This document shows, one piece after another, positions 52,048 to 60,942 of a stretch of 64,000 nt of DNA. The notes beneath the pieces are model-generated. The model made no database searches. It was given only the letters and a program-made list of their open reading frames with translations, and was not told where the DNA came from. Both the position numbers and the translations under genes were made by a program. Each line of letters begins with the position of its first letter. Positions within the stretch are counted from its first letter, which is position 1. The DNA comes from Anaerolineales bacterium (GTDB lineage: Bacteria; Chloroflexota; Anaerolineae; Anaerolineales; Villigracilaceae), in assembly GCA_015075275.1 (NCBI GenBank), contig JABTUU010000001.1, forward strand, positions 434,001 through 498,000, read 5' to 3'.

Positions 52048-52116
52048 GCTAAGGGACTCGAACCCCTGACCTCATCTGTGTGATAGATGCGCTCTAACCA
52101 ACTGAGCTAAGCGCCC
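52043..52116 (-). tRNA. tRNA-Val (anticodon CAC)
   Basis: A 74-nt tRNA on the minus strand: acceptor GGGCGCT/AGCGCCC with discriminator A, D-arm AGCTCAGTTGGTTAGAGC, anticodon arm CATCT-ATCACAC-AGATG (anticodon CAC, reads GUG), T-arm GGGGTTCGAACCCC. CCA is not encoded. Confidence 0.95.
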
Positions 52117-52185
52117 GCAGTGACGGCATTATAGCCGAGATAAAGCCCTTCGGCAAGGCGTGATTTGCCTCGTTTATGCGCCGCA

Positions 52186-53304
52186 TTAGGGCGGCGGAAG
52201 CATGTCCCAAGGATTCACGAAGGATGAAATTGCGCGAATTTCGAAGTGTAAATGCGAACCGCTTGAGTTGCCGGTGCTGCCGATGGAGCCGATCAAATCT
52301 CCCTGTCCGACGCTCTGACCGCATACGACGTTGATGCCGCTTAAGTGCGCGTACAACGACTGGAAATTATTGCCGTGGTCAATCATGATCATGTTGCCGT
52401 AGCCGTGCTCGTTCCAGCCGGCGTACACCACCACGCCGGCGTCGGTCGCATATACGCCCTCGCCTGTGTTGCCTGAAATATCAACCCCCCAGTGGTTGGT
52501 GTTAGGCGAATAATCGAATCCTGAAAGTTTGTGGCTGCGCGAGGGCCAGATAAACGCGCCGAAGCCTACCGCGCCGCCAGAGACTGGTTCGCAAGCGCCG
52601 CTGCCCAATACGCGCGCCGAGGCGGGATTCTCACGCGTCACTCCGAGCGGCGCGCTCCATGAGATAAACTCGCGATGCCCATTGGGGATGATTAACCATG
52701 CGCCCGGTTTGATGTTCGGGTGAGCGAAATCGCCGATAGTTTTAATATCCAAGTTATTGCCCGGATAATTAATGATGTCTTCGGGCGTTACGTCGTAATA
52801 CTTGGCAATGCCGTTTAGCCCTTCGCCGTCCTGCCATTCGTGATACGTTCCGTTGACCGGTAAGATGTTTAAATTCTGCCCGGGTTTCAGAGCGTGAGGG
52901 TTGTCGAGCAGCGTATAGTAATTTCCCCATAAAATGGTTTGCGGCTCAAGCCCGAAATTCTGTGCGATGCCGAAGATCGTGTCGCCTTCTACGACCGTGT
53001 ATTTGACGATCTCCTGCCGAGGGCGCGAGGGAATTGTGGTGTGCACTTGCGCCAAACGCGGCACTCCGCTATATGCGTTGAAGTCTTGCGCAGGCAGAGC
53101 GTCCTCTTCCACGATGGCGGCGGACTCGGCTGTGCCCGTTTCAGGAGTCGGCGCGAAGATGGAATGCGCCAGCCAAATGACCGCGCCAATTAATGCCGTT
53201 GAAAGAAATAATACGCTGAATCGTAAAACTGATTCGCCTAAGCCGATGCCGATCAACGTATCAGCCAAGCGCGAAAGAACGCCTGATTTATTTTTATCGT
53301 TCAT
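52186..53304 (-). CDS. LysM-M23 peptidoglycan metallopeptidase
   Basis: A 372-residue protein with one N-terminal membrane anchor (VLFLSTALIGAVIWLAHSIF), a first LysM module (VKYTVVEGDTIFGIAQNFGL, about residues 100-145), a second LysM-like one (EWQDGEGLNGIAKYYDVTPE), and a C-terminal M23 domain with zinc ligands NHWGVDISG (HxxxD) and SHLHFEIR (HxH). It cuts peptide cross-links in the cell wall and is held at the outer face of the membrane. A TATGAT box lies 8 nt before the ATG. Confidence 0.93.
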   Translation of the reverse strand: MNDKNKSGVLSRLADTLIGIGLGESVLRFSVLFLSTALIGAVIWLAHSIFAPTPETGTAESAAIVEEDALPAQDFNAYSGVPRLAQVHTTIPSRPRQEIVKYTVVEGDTIFGIAQNFGLEPQTILWGNYYTLLDNPHALKPGQNLNILPVNGTYHEWQDGEGLNGIAKYYDVTPEDIINYPGNNLDIKTIGDFAHPNIKPGAWLIIPNGHREFISWSAPLGVTRENPASARVLGSGACEPVSGGAVGFGAFIWPSRSHKLSGFDYSPNTNHWGVDISGNTGEGVYATDAGVVVYAGWNEHGYGNMIMIDHGNNFQSLYAHLSGINVVCGQSVGQGDLIGSIGSTGNSSGSHLHFEIRAISSFVNPWDMLPPP

Positions 53305-53312
53305 AGAGAATT

Positions 53313-53318
53313 ATCATA
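53313..53318 (-). promoter_or_regulatory. TATGAT -10-like box just before the LysM-M23 gene
   Basis: On the minus strand TATGAT ends 8 nt before the ATG at 53304 and no ribosome site follows. Confidence 0.35.
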
Positions 53319-53392
53319 ACATGGCGAAAAATGGAGGCTTGCCGCGCTAACCTGATATTAATCCTGCCGCTGTTGTAGATTAAATTAATAGA

Positions 53393-54064
53393 TTATTGAG
53401 CGGGTAAAATCATCTCGGGAGCGTCAACATGCGCGTTATTGACCAGCGCGCTGACCGGATGCGCGTCCATGTCCTCGGCTGGGTAGGGTTTGATCAGTGG
53501 GAGGATTTGATTGGGCGTTTGCGCCGAGGGGTCCAGCCAGGCGGCATAATCGCGCGGATGTAAGATGGCTGGCATGCGGTTGTGAATCGTCTCCATTAAC
53601 TTGTTCGGCACAGTTGTGATCAGAGCGCATGAACGCAAGTACGAACCATCCGAACTGCTCCATGTATCCCACAAGCCGGCAAACGCGAACGGTTGACGGT
53701 CTTTCATGTAAATGTAAAACGGTGTTTTCGCCTTTTTACCTCGATGCGTTTTCCATTCATAAAAGCCGTCGGCGAACACGAGACAGCGTTTGTATTTCAG
53801 GCTTCCGCGAAAAGACGGCTTCTCAGCCAAGGTCTCGCTGCGCGCGTTGATTAAGCGATGTCCGATCATAGGATCTTTTGCCCACATCGGCACTAATCCC
53901 CATGTGAAAAAATCCGCTTTAAATCGGTCGTTGTTTGGAATGGCGAGTGTGGGCTGCGACGGTGCGATATTGAAACGCGGAGCAAATTGTTGAGGAAATA
54001 TGAAATTGCCGAACTTGTCTTCAAATTCGGCGGGATTAACTGTCAACGTGAAGCGTCCGCACAT
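53393..54064 (-). CDS. SOS-response-associated peptidase (YedK/HMCES family)
   Basis: A 223-residue protein beginning MCGRFTLT, where the second-position Cys (after Met removal) is the residue that links covalently to abasic sites in DNA. Other conserved parts are FNIAPSQPTLAI, FTWGLVPMWA, NARSETLAEKPSFRG, CLVFADGFYEWK and NRMPAILHP with the active-site His. It shields abasic sites in single-stranded DNA. It begins 2 nt after the selB stop, so the two are co-transcribed. Confidence 0.95.
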   Translation of the reverse strand: MCGRFTLTVNPAEFEDKFGNFIFPQQFAPRFNIAPSQPTLAIPNNDRFKADFFTWGLVPMWAKDPMIGHRLINARSETLAEKPSFRGSLKYKRCLVFADGFYEWKTHRGKKAKTPFYIYMKDRQPFAFAGLWDTWSSSDGSYLRSCALITTVPNKLMETIHNRMPAILHPRDYAAWLDPSAQTPNQILPLIKPYPAEDMDAHPVSALVNNAHVDAPEMILPAQ

Positions 54065-54066
54065 AA

Positions 54067-55959
54067 TTACTTTAATCTCCTGAGATCACCGTCGCGCAAG
54101 GTAAAGCCGATCGCGTCGAAATGTTCGAGAAGCGCCTGCGCATATTTTCGACTGGTTTTGAGCAGGTCGCGCGTTTCTGCTAATGAGATGCGCTCAAGGC
54201 GTTCGATGGTTTTTTGGATAATGGCTTTGATCGCATCGTAATCGGATTTGCGAAAAACAACGTCGGCGGATACGAGAAACAGCTCGCCCAGCTCGAGTAG
54301 CGCGGAGAAGACTTCCGCTCCGACTGCCGCCTGACAATCTTTGACGCTTGGCGGCGCGAACGGATTCACATCGAAATTTCGTCTCAATTTTTCAACGGTC
54401 GCCTGTTCTGTCGCAGTGAAGCGGACTTCATGGTCTGGCAAGGAAATGCAATGATTTTCCTCCTGAACGACGCCTCGCGCTATAAACTGCACAAGGATAG
54501 CATGAAAGGCGCGCGAGGAAAGTTTCAATTTACTCTTAAGTTCTTCGCGTGGAATGCCGCGCCGCAATCGGAATACCTTGTGAAAATCCGAGACGATTTG
54601 TAAGGTTTTATTCTTTATCATTTGCCAACGCTGTTGGCTGATTGCGAGTAGATCGCTGAAAAGATTCGGCGTTCCTTCCTCAAGCAAGATAAGGGAATGA
54701 GTGGATAACGCCTCGCTGAGCGCAGATTCTGCGTCTGCCGCCGCCAACCTTGAGCGTGCGACGATCTCTTTAATAGGCGCGATTTCGAGCGCGTTTGCCG
54801 CTTCGAGCAATACTTCTGCCGGCGAACCCTGAATTAACGATTCCAATGACTTCAATACAGCGCCGTCGAAGCGTCTGTGTCGTCCTTTAGGGCGGGGGTC
54901 TACGATGACGCCGCCGCCGAGAGTCTCGCTGGGGGAGGGACGGCGTAAAATATAACGGTCTCCGCGCACGGCGACGACCGGTTCGCGCAGTTCGAGTTGA
55001 ATCCAACCTTGAGCGCCGGGCGTTAATTCTTCTGCGTCTACGAGCCGAACTGTCGCTATTGTTTCGCTTGCGCCTAGGAAGAATTTTACTTCGTCGTTCT
55101 GTTGGAGCGCCAAAGCGGCGTCGCCAAGTAAGCGGAAGCGCGCGTCCAAGCGGCGCGAGGGGGCGTATTGATCGGGAAGGGTGAGCCAGTTTCCCCGTCT
55201 AATTGATGCGGTTTCTATTCCGGAAAGGTTGACTGCGACGCGTGAGCCTGGTGCGGCTAAGTCTTCTTTCTTTTTGTGAGTCTGCAATCCGCGAATTCGC
55301 CCTTTGATCTGGTTGGGCAAAATTTCTATTTCGTCGCCGACGGAGAGAGTTCCATCGCTTAGCGTGCCGGTTATTATTGTGCCAAAACCGCTCATAGTGA
55401 AAACACGATCAATGGGAAGGCGGGGACGCGAGAGGTCTGGGCGGGCGGGTTTTGTTTCGAGAAGCGTCTGAAGATTGGCGGTCAGGGCTTCGAGCCCGGT
55501 CCTTGTCTTCGCAGAAACGCGGATGATGGGCGCGTCTTTTAAGGCCGACCTTCCGACGACAGCGCGTATATCGGTTTCGAGCAGCTCAAGCCAGCCGGCG
55601 TCGTCAACGAGATCTATTTTTGTCAGCGCGATCACTCCCGTTGAGATTTGCAACAGGTCGAGTATGGCAAGATGTTCTTTCGTCTGCGGCATTATGCCTT
55701 CGTCCGCTGCGATAACCAGAAGCGCGGCGTCAATGCCGCCTATGCCCGCCAGCATGTTCGCGATGAAATCGCGGTGACCGGGCACGTCTATTATGCCGAC
55801 TTCTTCACCGTTGGGGAGCGTCAGAAAGCCGAAGCCGAGTTCGATGGTCATCTCGCGGACTTGTTCTTCCTTGAGACGGTCGGGATGGGCGCCGGTAAGC
55901 GCGGCGATCAGAGTGGATTTTCCGTGGTCAACGTGACCGGCAGTTCCGATAACTCGCAT
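54067..55959 (-). CDS. selB: Selenocysteine-specific elongation factor SelB
   Basis: A 630-residue protein started at the ATG at 55959 (MRVIGTAGHVDHGKSTLIAA). G-domain motifs GHVDHGKST, DVPGHRDFIANMLAGIGG and TKIDLVDD are followed by EF-Tu-like domains 2 and 3 (FTMSGFGTIITGTLSDGTLS; GDRYILRRPSPSETLGGGVI, DPRPKGRHRRFD) and winged-helix repeats over the last ~250 residues that read the SECIS hairpin. SelB brings Sec-tRNA to UGA. selA, selD, tRNA-Sec or a TGA-containing selenoprotein were not recognised in this window. Confidence 0.95.
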   Translation of the reverse strand: MRVIGTAGHVDHGKSTLIAALTGAHPDRLKEEQVREMTIELGFGFLTLPNGEEVGIIDVPGHRDFIANMLAGIGGIDAALLVIAADEGIMPQTKEHLAILDLLQISTGVIALTKIDLVDDAGWLELLETDIRAVVGRSALKDAPIIRVSAKTRTGLEALTANLQTLLETKPARPDLSRPRLPIDRVFTMSGFGTIITGTLSDGTLSVGDEIEILPNQIKGRIRGLQTHKKKEDLAAPGSRVAVNLSGIETASIRRGNWLTLPDQYAPSRRLDARFRLLGDAALALQQNDEVKFFLGASETIATVRLVDAEELTPGAQGWIQLELREPVVAVRGDRYILRRPSPSETLGGGVIVDPRPKGRHRRFDGAVLKSLESLIQGSPAEVLLEAANALEIAPIKEIVARSRLAAADAESALSEALSTHSLILLEEGTPNLFSDLLAISQQRWQMIKNKTLQIVSDFHKVFRLRRGIPREELKSKLKLSSRAFHAILVQFIARGVVQEENHCISLPDHEVRFTATEQATVEKLRRNFDVNPFAPPSVKDCQAAVGAEVFSALLELGELFLVSADVVFRKSDYDAIKAIIQKTIERLERISLAETRDLLKTSRKYAQALLEHFDAIGFTLRDGDLRRLK

Positions 55960-56041
55960 AAAAAAATATTTCCCTCTCGCCTCTTTCTTAGACGATGAAA
56001 GAAGAAAGAGGAAAGCGACAGTGGAAGAATTAGGGCTGAAT

Positions 56042-57238
56042 TTACTTCTTGCTTTTCTTGGTTGTTTTGTTATGACCCATAATGCGCTCGTAAGCGGAGA
56101 GCCACTCATGCGCCACATTCATAAGCTCTTGCAATTGCTGTTCGGTCGCATCGGCGGTTTGGTGCATTTGGTCTTGCAAAGTTTGCGTCGTCTCATATAA
56201 AGGGCTGATGCGCTCTTCGAGTTTGGCTACGGATCGTTGCACGTCTTTCGTGCCTTCGTCTTGCACAAGGGTGTAGCCGGTCCAACGTTTTTGGTCGTCG
56301 GCTTTGAACGTAACCCACTCTTGCCGCAGACGGTCTTCGGCGAGACGCTGCATTTCGGTCACTTCGTTGATGCGGCGCTCAAGTTTAGAGTTGAGTTCGT
56401 TGTATGTTTCTTGCGCTTTTTTCGCAGCGCGTAAAGTCTCTTCGAGTTGAACAATTTGATGGTCGAGCGCTTCAGCTTGCTGTTTGACCAGATCGAACTT
56501 TTCCTTCCATTCTTTGTAGGAACGTTCGCGGTCAATTTGGGCGACGCTCTGGTTTTCGATAAACTCGCGTTGCACGTTTTTGCGTTCCGTTTCCGAAGAT
56601 AATAATTCGTTCATGCGGCTGTCAATGGTTTTGAAATTATCCGCCGCAAGGTCGGCTTTGGAACGCGCTTCGTCAATGCGTTTGCGCGTGGCGACGATTT
56701 CGCCTTGCAAGTCGGCGACGCGTTTGATATCTTGCTTGCGAGCTTCCTCGAATGCCTTTTGCGAGAGTTCTATACTTTGTGCGAGACGCGTCACTTCGTC
56801 AATAGGCGGGCGCAACTCCTTGATGGCTTGTTGCAGACGAAGGTCCTCATTAGGAAGCGCCTTAAGTTGACGTTTGATGTCGCTGAGATCGGCGGTTTTC
56901 TTGAGGCTGTCAACGGCTTTCGAGATCGTCTCAAAGTCTTGTTGATGTCGTTTGATCAGTTCCTTCTCGCGCTTTTCGTGACGTTTCTCGATGGTATCGA
57001 GCGCCTTATTTAGATCTTCGCGCTGTTTTGCGACGATCTCGTCGAACTGATCGAGCCGCGCTGCGGCAGATGAAACGTCTGCGAACTGCTTGGCGAATGG
57101 TTTGATCTGCTTTGAGACGGATACAACATCTCGTTCTAACGCTGTCAGGCGCTCTTCGAATGCGCCGATAGAGGCGCGTGTTTTACGATGTTCTTCATCG
57201 AGCCATTCCAAGCGTTTGACAATCTGTTCAAATTCCAT
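56042..57238 (-). CDS. Long coiled-coil protein of unknown function
   Basis: A 398-residue protein started at the ATG at 57238 (MEFEQIVKRLEWLDEEHRKT), preceded by GGAGGA. Nearly the whole chain is predicted coiled coil, with heptad-rich Glu/Lys/Arg/Gln content (RTRASIGAFEERLTALERDV, LRAAKKAQETYNELNSKLER). It ends in a basic tail KTTKKSKK. There is no membrane helix. A structural or chromosome-associated role is possible but cannot be shown. It lies between the antiporter-like operon and selB on the same strand. Confidence 0.8.
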   Translation of the reverse strand: MEFEQIVKRLEWLDEEHRKTRASIGAFEERLTALERDVVSVSKQIKPFAKQFADVSSAAARLDQFDEIVAKQREDLNKALDTIEKRHEKREKELIKRHQQDFETISKAVDSLKKTADLSDIKRQLKALPNEDLRLQQAIKELRPPIDEVTRLAQSIELSQKAFEEARKQDIKRVADLQGEIVATRKRIDEARSKADLAADNFKTIDSRMNELLSSETERKNVQREFIENQSVAQIDRERSYKEWKEKFDLVKQQAEALDHQIVQLEETLRAAKKAQETYNELNSKLERRINEVTEMQRLAEDRLRQEWVTFKADDQKRWTGYTLVQDEGTKDVQRSVAKLEERISPLYETTQTLQDQMHQTADATEQQLQELMNVAHEWLSAYERIMGHNKTTKKSKK

Positions 57239-57272
57239 AAGTTCCTCCGCAAAACGATTATACCGTAGGGCA

Positions 57273-58676
57273 TTAACGCCCCAGCCGTTCAAACATCAAC
57301 GGCAGATCGGAGAGGAAGAATTGGGCGCTTTTCGGGAATACGCCGAGGATGAAAAGCCCGATCACGCCCAGCCCCAGTATGAGGCGCTGAGAGAGGCTTT
57401 CTTGCGAAGACCAACCTATGAATTCTTCCGTTATGCTCATCGCGGCTAACGAGCGAATCGCTCCCATGAGCAGTCCCAAGATTCCGATTCCCATCCAAAG
57501 CGCGGCGGAGTTGGAGACGCTGGCGAGATTCTGCCATAGGGCTAATCGCGGCGGGAAACCGGCTAAAAGCGGAAATGCGCCTGTGGAGAGCATGGCGAGT
57601 ACGATCGCCGCTCCAGCCAATGGTGCGTCGTACAATACGCCGCGTATATCGCTAAAGCGCATCGTCTTTACGCGGTTGCGGATCACTGACAGCCCAAATG
57701 ACCAGAGCGCCGATGTTAAGGTCCGCGCAGGAATTAGAAGGAATAAGATTAAAATGCCTGCGCTTGTATTGAGGCTGAGAGCGAGGAGCGAAAATCCCGT
57801 TTCGGCGATGACGCCGAATGCCATGATTCTCCCAAGGTGGCGTTCGAGCGCCGCCCAAAACCCGCCGCTGACGATCATCAACAACCCTGCGGCGCGAAGG
57901 GTGAAGACAAGTTGTGGCGAAGTGCGCAACCATGAATAACGATCGAGAAATCCTGTTAAGAAAATGAGCGCCATGGTCGGTAGAATCCATAGAAGGAATC
58001 CGACGATGAACGGGTGCGAATCTTCCATTAACATGGGAATCCAACTGTAGAGAGGGAAAATGGCTAGCAGGAAGGCGAAGCCGAGTCCGAGCATGGAGGC
58101 GGCTTGCACGGCAAGAGCAAGATCGCCGGGGCTGGCTTCTACGCCCGCGAGCAGCCAGCCTGCCATGAGAATAAATGGCATAGCGAGCGTCTGATAGATA
58201 AGAAAGCGAAGGACGCCTTTGCCCGGAGGTTGAGATAAACTGACGAGCATAGGAACGGAAATTAAGACCGCCAATTGGATGAAAAGCGCGGCGTAGAGAA
58301 ATGGCTGAACAGCGACAGAAGCGACCAGTAAGCCGATGATTATGAAGCCCAGCGGCGCGATTTGCGTTGTGTTGTATATGGCAAGAGAGCCAAAAAACCA
58401 GAGCGCCGCGCCGCCATAAATTAGCGTGAGCAACGCGCCTTCTGTAGAAGCGATGGTCAGCGCGCGCCCTAAGATGGTGAACGATGGGCTGATTTTGAGC
58501 GAAATGCCGCCGATCAACAACGCCTTGTCAATTGGAACGAATTGCGCCATGAGGGCGAGTAAAACAGCGACCATTGCGCTAAAGTAACTCAAGAATTTCC
58601 GGTTGTGGACGAACGCTAAACTTCCGCCAAGAAGGATAGGAAAGAAGATCCAGATCGTCGGCGCAGTAATCGTCAT
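57273..58676 (-). CDS. NuoN/MrpD-like proton-translocating membrane subunit
   Basis: A 467-residue protein with about 13-14 helices. It resembles the antiporter-like subunits of complex I (GGAALWFFGSLAIYNTTQIA, FLIYQTLAMPFILMAGWLLA, IPMLMEDSHPFIVGFLLWIL, GAFPLLAGFPPRLALWQNLA). The classical motif with HxxAPxPVSA is changed to MEDSHPFIVGFLL, so the proton path may differ. It overlaps the next-upstream gene by ATGA at 58673. It is the last of three membrane genes in this operon. Confidence 0.8.
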   Translation of the reverse strand: MTITAPTIWIFFPILLGGSLAFVHNRKFLSYFSAMVAVLLALMAQFVPIDKALLIGGISLKISPSFTILGRALTIASTEGALLTLIYGGAALWFFGSLAIYNTTQIAPLGFIIIGLLVASVAVQPFLYAALFIQLAVLISVPMLVSLSQPPGKGVLRFLIYQTLAMPFILMAGWLLAGVEASPGDLALAVQAASMLGLGFAFLLAIFPLYSWIPMLMEDSHPFIVGFLLWILPTMALIFLTGFLDRYSWLRTSPQLVFTLRAAGLLMIVSGGFWAALERHLGRIMAFGVIAETGFSLLALSLNTSAGILILFLLIPARTLTSALWSFGLSVIRNRVKTMRFSDIRGVLYDAPLAGAAIVLAMLSTGAFPLLAGFPPRLALWQNLASVSNSAALWMGIGILGLLMGAIRSLAAMSITEEFIGWSSQESLSQRLILGLGVIGLFILGVFPKSAQFFLSDLPLMFERLGR

Positions 58677-59266
58677 GAGGTCTCCGCAGGGATGGAGCGG
58701 GAGGCGATCATTAGATATGCGCCGACCAGCGCGACGCCTAAAGTGATTGCGGCGAGCGCCGCCGTGATCAGCGCCGAACCCTCGACTGCGGCGTATAAAA
58801 TCTCGAATCCGGCGAGCGTAGTTAACAATCCCTGCGTGACGCGCAATATTCGCGAAGTCATCCCTAAATGGAGCATTCCTATGCCAGCCAGCAACAGCGC
58901 TCCGCTGGCGACCGCCGCGCCGGCGTCTGCCATGATATGGTTAACGCTGGGCACAACGCCGACGACGATAACGCCGACCGCTCCCGCTGCGAACAGACGG
59001 AAGAGTCGCGCGCGGGGCCAGATACCCTGACCGGCGGGGTTGTTAGGCAGCCCGGAACGCGTCATGCCGATGATAGCGCAAGACACCCAGCCTGCGATCA
59101 ATTTCACTAATGCCATGCCCAACGGCGCGTGAGAAAGTAAGAGAATGAACATGGCAAGATATTGCACCGCAAGCCATGCAACGCTGATGCGCCAATTGCG
59201 CGCGATCAGTATGCTTGTTGAAGAGATGAGAATGATCGCGACTGCGATCCAGCTTAAGAGAACCAT
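58673..59266 (-). CDS. Small membrane protein of the complex-I-like operon
   Basis: A 197-residue protein with about six helices (LSWIAVAIILISSTSILIA, WLAVQYLAMFILLLSHAPLG, GAVGVIVVGVVPSVN, GAALVAGALLLAGIGMLHLG-type segment, and two more). No family is recognised with confidence. Position between NuoL/M- and NuoN-like genes suggests it replaces the small NuoJ/NuoK-type or MrpB/C-type subunits. It starts 3 nt after the upstream stop. Confidence 0.65.
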   Translation of the reverse strand: MVLLSWIAVAIILISSTSILIARNWRISVAWLAVQYLAMFILLLSHAPLGMALVKLIAGWVSCAIIGMTRSGLPNNPAGQGIWPRARLFRLFAAGAVGVIVVGVVPSVNHIMADAGAAVASGALLLAGIGMLHLGMTSRILRVTQGLLTTLAGFEILYAAVEGSALITAALAAITLGVALVGAYLMIASRSIPAETS

Positions 59267-59269
59267 TGG

Positions 59270-60826
59270 CTAAGGAGCGCCCTGCGCGAAAAAGGAGATA
59301 AGGAATGCTACAAAGACCAACATCCACATGATCCCGCTTTCGCCTTCGAGCATGGTTGTCAATACGACGCTGGCGCGACTCGTTTGTTTGTATATAGTTT
59401 GTATGATTTGATAACTCCAGTCGAGCCATGTGGAAGCGGTGGGACGCACCCAGTGCGCGCGGACTGGGTTGAGGATGCGAAGACGGGGGGTAAAGCGAAC
59501 TAAGATAAATGTTAGGAAGGAAACGATTAGGCTGGCGGTTAAATTTCCCATTTGGAACGACGCGCTCCAGTTGAAAAAGCCAAGCAATAGATTAATCGTG
59601 AATAGCAGGAGAATTCCTATAGAATAAATATTCTTCGCCCAAGCGGGTTGGTCTTCATTACGGATGCGCGTATATGAGATATAGCGGATAAAACCGGTAA
59701 GCAGCATAACGTGCGCGAGCAGTAAGGGAATCCATAAGGGAAAGAAAATGGGTGTGGTATTCGCCCATCCGCTTGCGGTTAATGAAAACGGCAATGAGGA
59801 AAGCCCGAACGCTCCGACCCATAGCCCACGTGTCAGCCAACGTTTGGGTTCGGACGATAGAAATAGAACGCCGCCGCACAAGATGAGCGCGCAACTCCAT
59901 GCGGCGGCGCCGGCTAAGTTGCCGCGCAATGTTGCGATCACTGCGAGCGAACCGACGCCGATTAACCAAAAGGGTCTGCCGGTTAACTCGTCTGGCGCGC
60001 GCAGCCACATCCAGCCGCCATAGACGGCGGCGAGCGTCGTAAACGCCAGTAAATAAGGCTCAAAGGCTGCAGCAATACTGCCTGCGGGAATGCGCGCGAG
60101 TAGAATCAAACTGGAAGCAGCAGATGTCATTCGTAAGGCTGTGCCAAAGCCGCGGCGCAGCGGCGAATCGCCGGCATACGGTAGGTGAAGCGGAAGAACG
60201 CCGATCCGCAAGCCCGCTGCGATGAGCAGATAAACGCCTGTTTGCGAGGTCGCTGAATGGAAATTGAAACTGTCGCCGCTTGTCGCGCCAGCCGCATCTG
60301 CCCAGAGCAACATCAAAATGCCCAGCGCGTGAAAGGCGAATGCGGTGATCGCGCTTTCCGTCCGTTTGGGATCTTCTACGAATCGGAATTGGATGATGAG
60401 TTCAGTCAGGTCGAACGCCGCCCAAATTAACGCCAACGTTAATAGATTGTCGGCTGTAACGGCAAGAACGCCGAGAGCGGTAAGCGCCAGATTGCCTGCC
60501 CACGCTAAAGGATTGAAGAAATTATCGCGAACGACCGCCGTGAAGAGAATGGAAAGCGAAAGCGCGACGATGCTCAACGCAAACGCCGAGGCGAAAAGGT
60601 CTGAAGTGAATGTGAGAGATTGTCCGAATAAAGCGGCGGGCTGCCAGGCGGGTAGTTGTATCTGCGCCGATGGGTTTGCCAACCAGATGAATACGCTAAT
60701 GAGCGCTAGCGTCCCTCCGCCTATGGCAACCAGCCAAGCGACGCGGCGAGCCGGTAGGAAAATCCATAATAGCAGTACGGCGGTTGCGGCAAATAAAAGG
60801 ATTCCGACGGTGACGAAAACGAACAT
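59270..60826 (-). CDS. NuoL/NuoM-like membrane subunit
   Basis: A 518-residue protein with about 14 helices; the middle (ALTALGVLAVTADNLLTLAL, IWAAFDLTELIIQFRFVEDP, LLIAAGLRIGVLPLHLPYAG) follows the pattern of proton-pumping NADH dehydrogenase subunits. The motif LPLHTWLPDAHVEAP is degenerate (LPLHLPYAGDSP). It is first of the three-gene membrane operon (60826 to 57273). No NuoBCD or hydrogenase subunit is near, so the complex's electron-input arm must be elsewhere or absent. Confidence 0.8.
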   Translation of the reverse strand: MFVFVTVGILLFAATAVLLLWIFLPARRVAWLVAIGGGTLALISVFIWLANPSAQIQLPAWQPAALFGQSLTFTSDLFASAFALSIVALSLSILFTAVVRDNFFNPLAWAGNLALTALGVLAVTADNLLTLALIWAAFDLTELIIQFRFVEDPKRTESAITAFAFHALGILMLLWADAAGATSGDSFNFHSATSQTGVYLLIAAGLRIGVLPLHLPYAGDSPLRRGFGTALRMTSAASSLILLARIPAGSIAAAFEPYLLAFTTLAAVYGGWMWLRAPDELTGRPFWLIGVGSLAVIATLRGNLAGAAAWSCALILCGGVLFLSSEPKRWLTRGLWVGAFGLSSLPFSLTASGWANTTPIFFPLWIPLLLAHVMLLTGFIRYISYTRIRNEDQPAWAKNIYSIGILLLFTINLLLGFFNWSASFQMGNLTASLIVSFLTFILVRFTPRLRILNPVRAHWVRPTASTWLDWSYQIIQTIYKQTSRASVVLTTMLEGESGIMWMLVFVAFLISFFAQGAP

Positions 60827-60942
60827 ACTGATAATTTTATCAGGTTTACCCGCCCGCCTCTTTTATGGAATGGAGGTCTTGAGAGCTTGCCGTGATTCGG
60901 CGCACGGAAAGGATGGATTTCACGGAATCTCGCGGAAAGACT

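Noticed and set aside
52004..52116. tRNA-Val locus as integration site of a genomic island
   Set aside because: No integrase or phage gene and no second copy of the tRNA end were seen within the window; a terminator explains the repeat.
54067..57238. Selenoprotein gene or tRNA-Sec next to selB
   Set aside because: Neighbouring frames are complete without in-frame TGA, and no ~95-nt tRNA-like sequence with a UCA anticodon was recognised.
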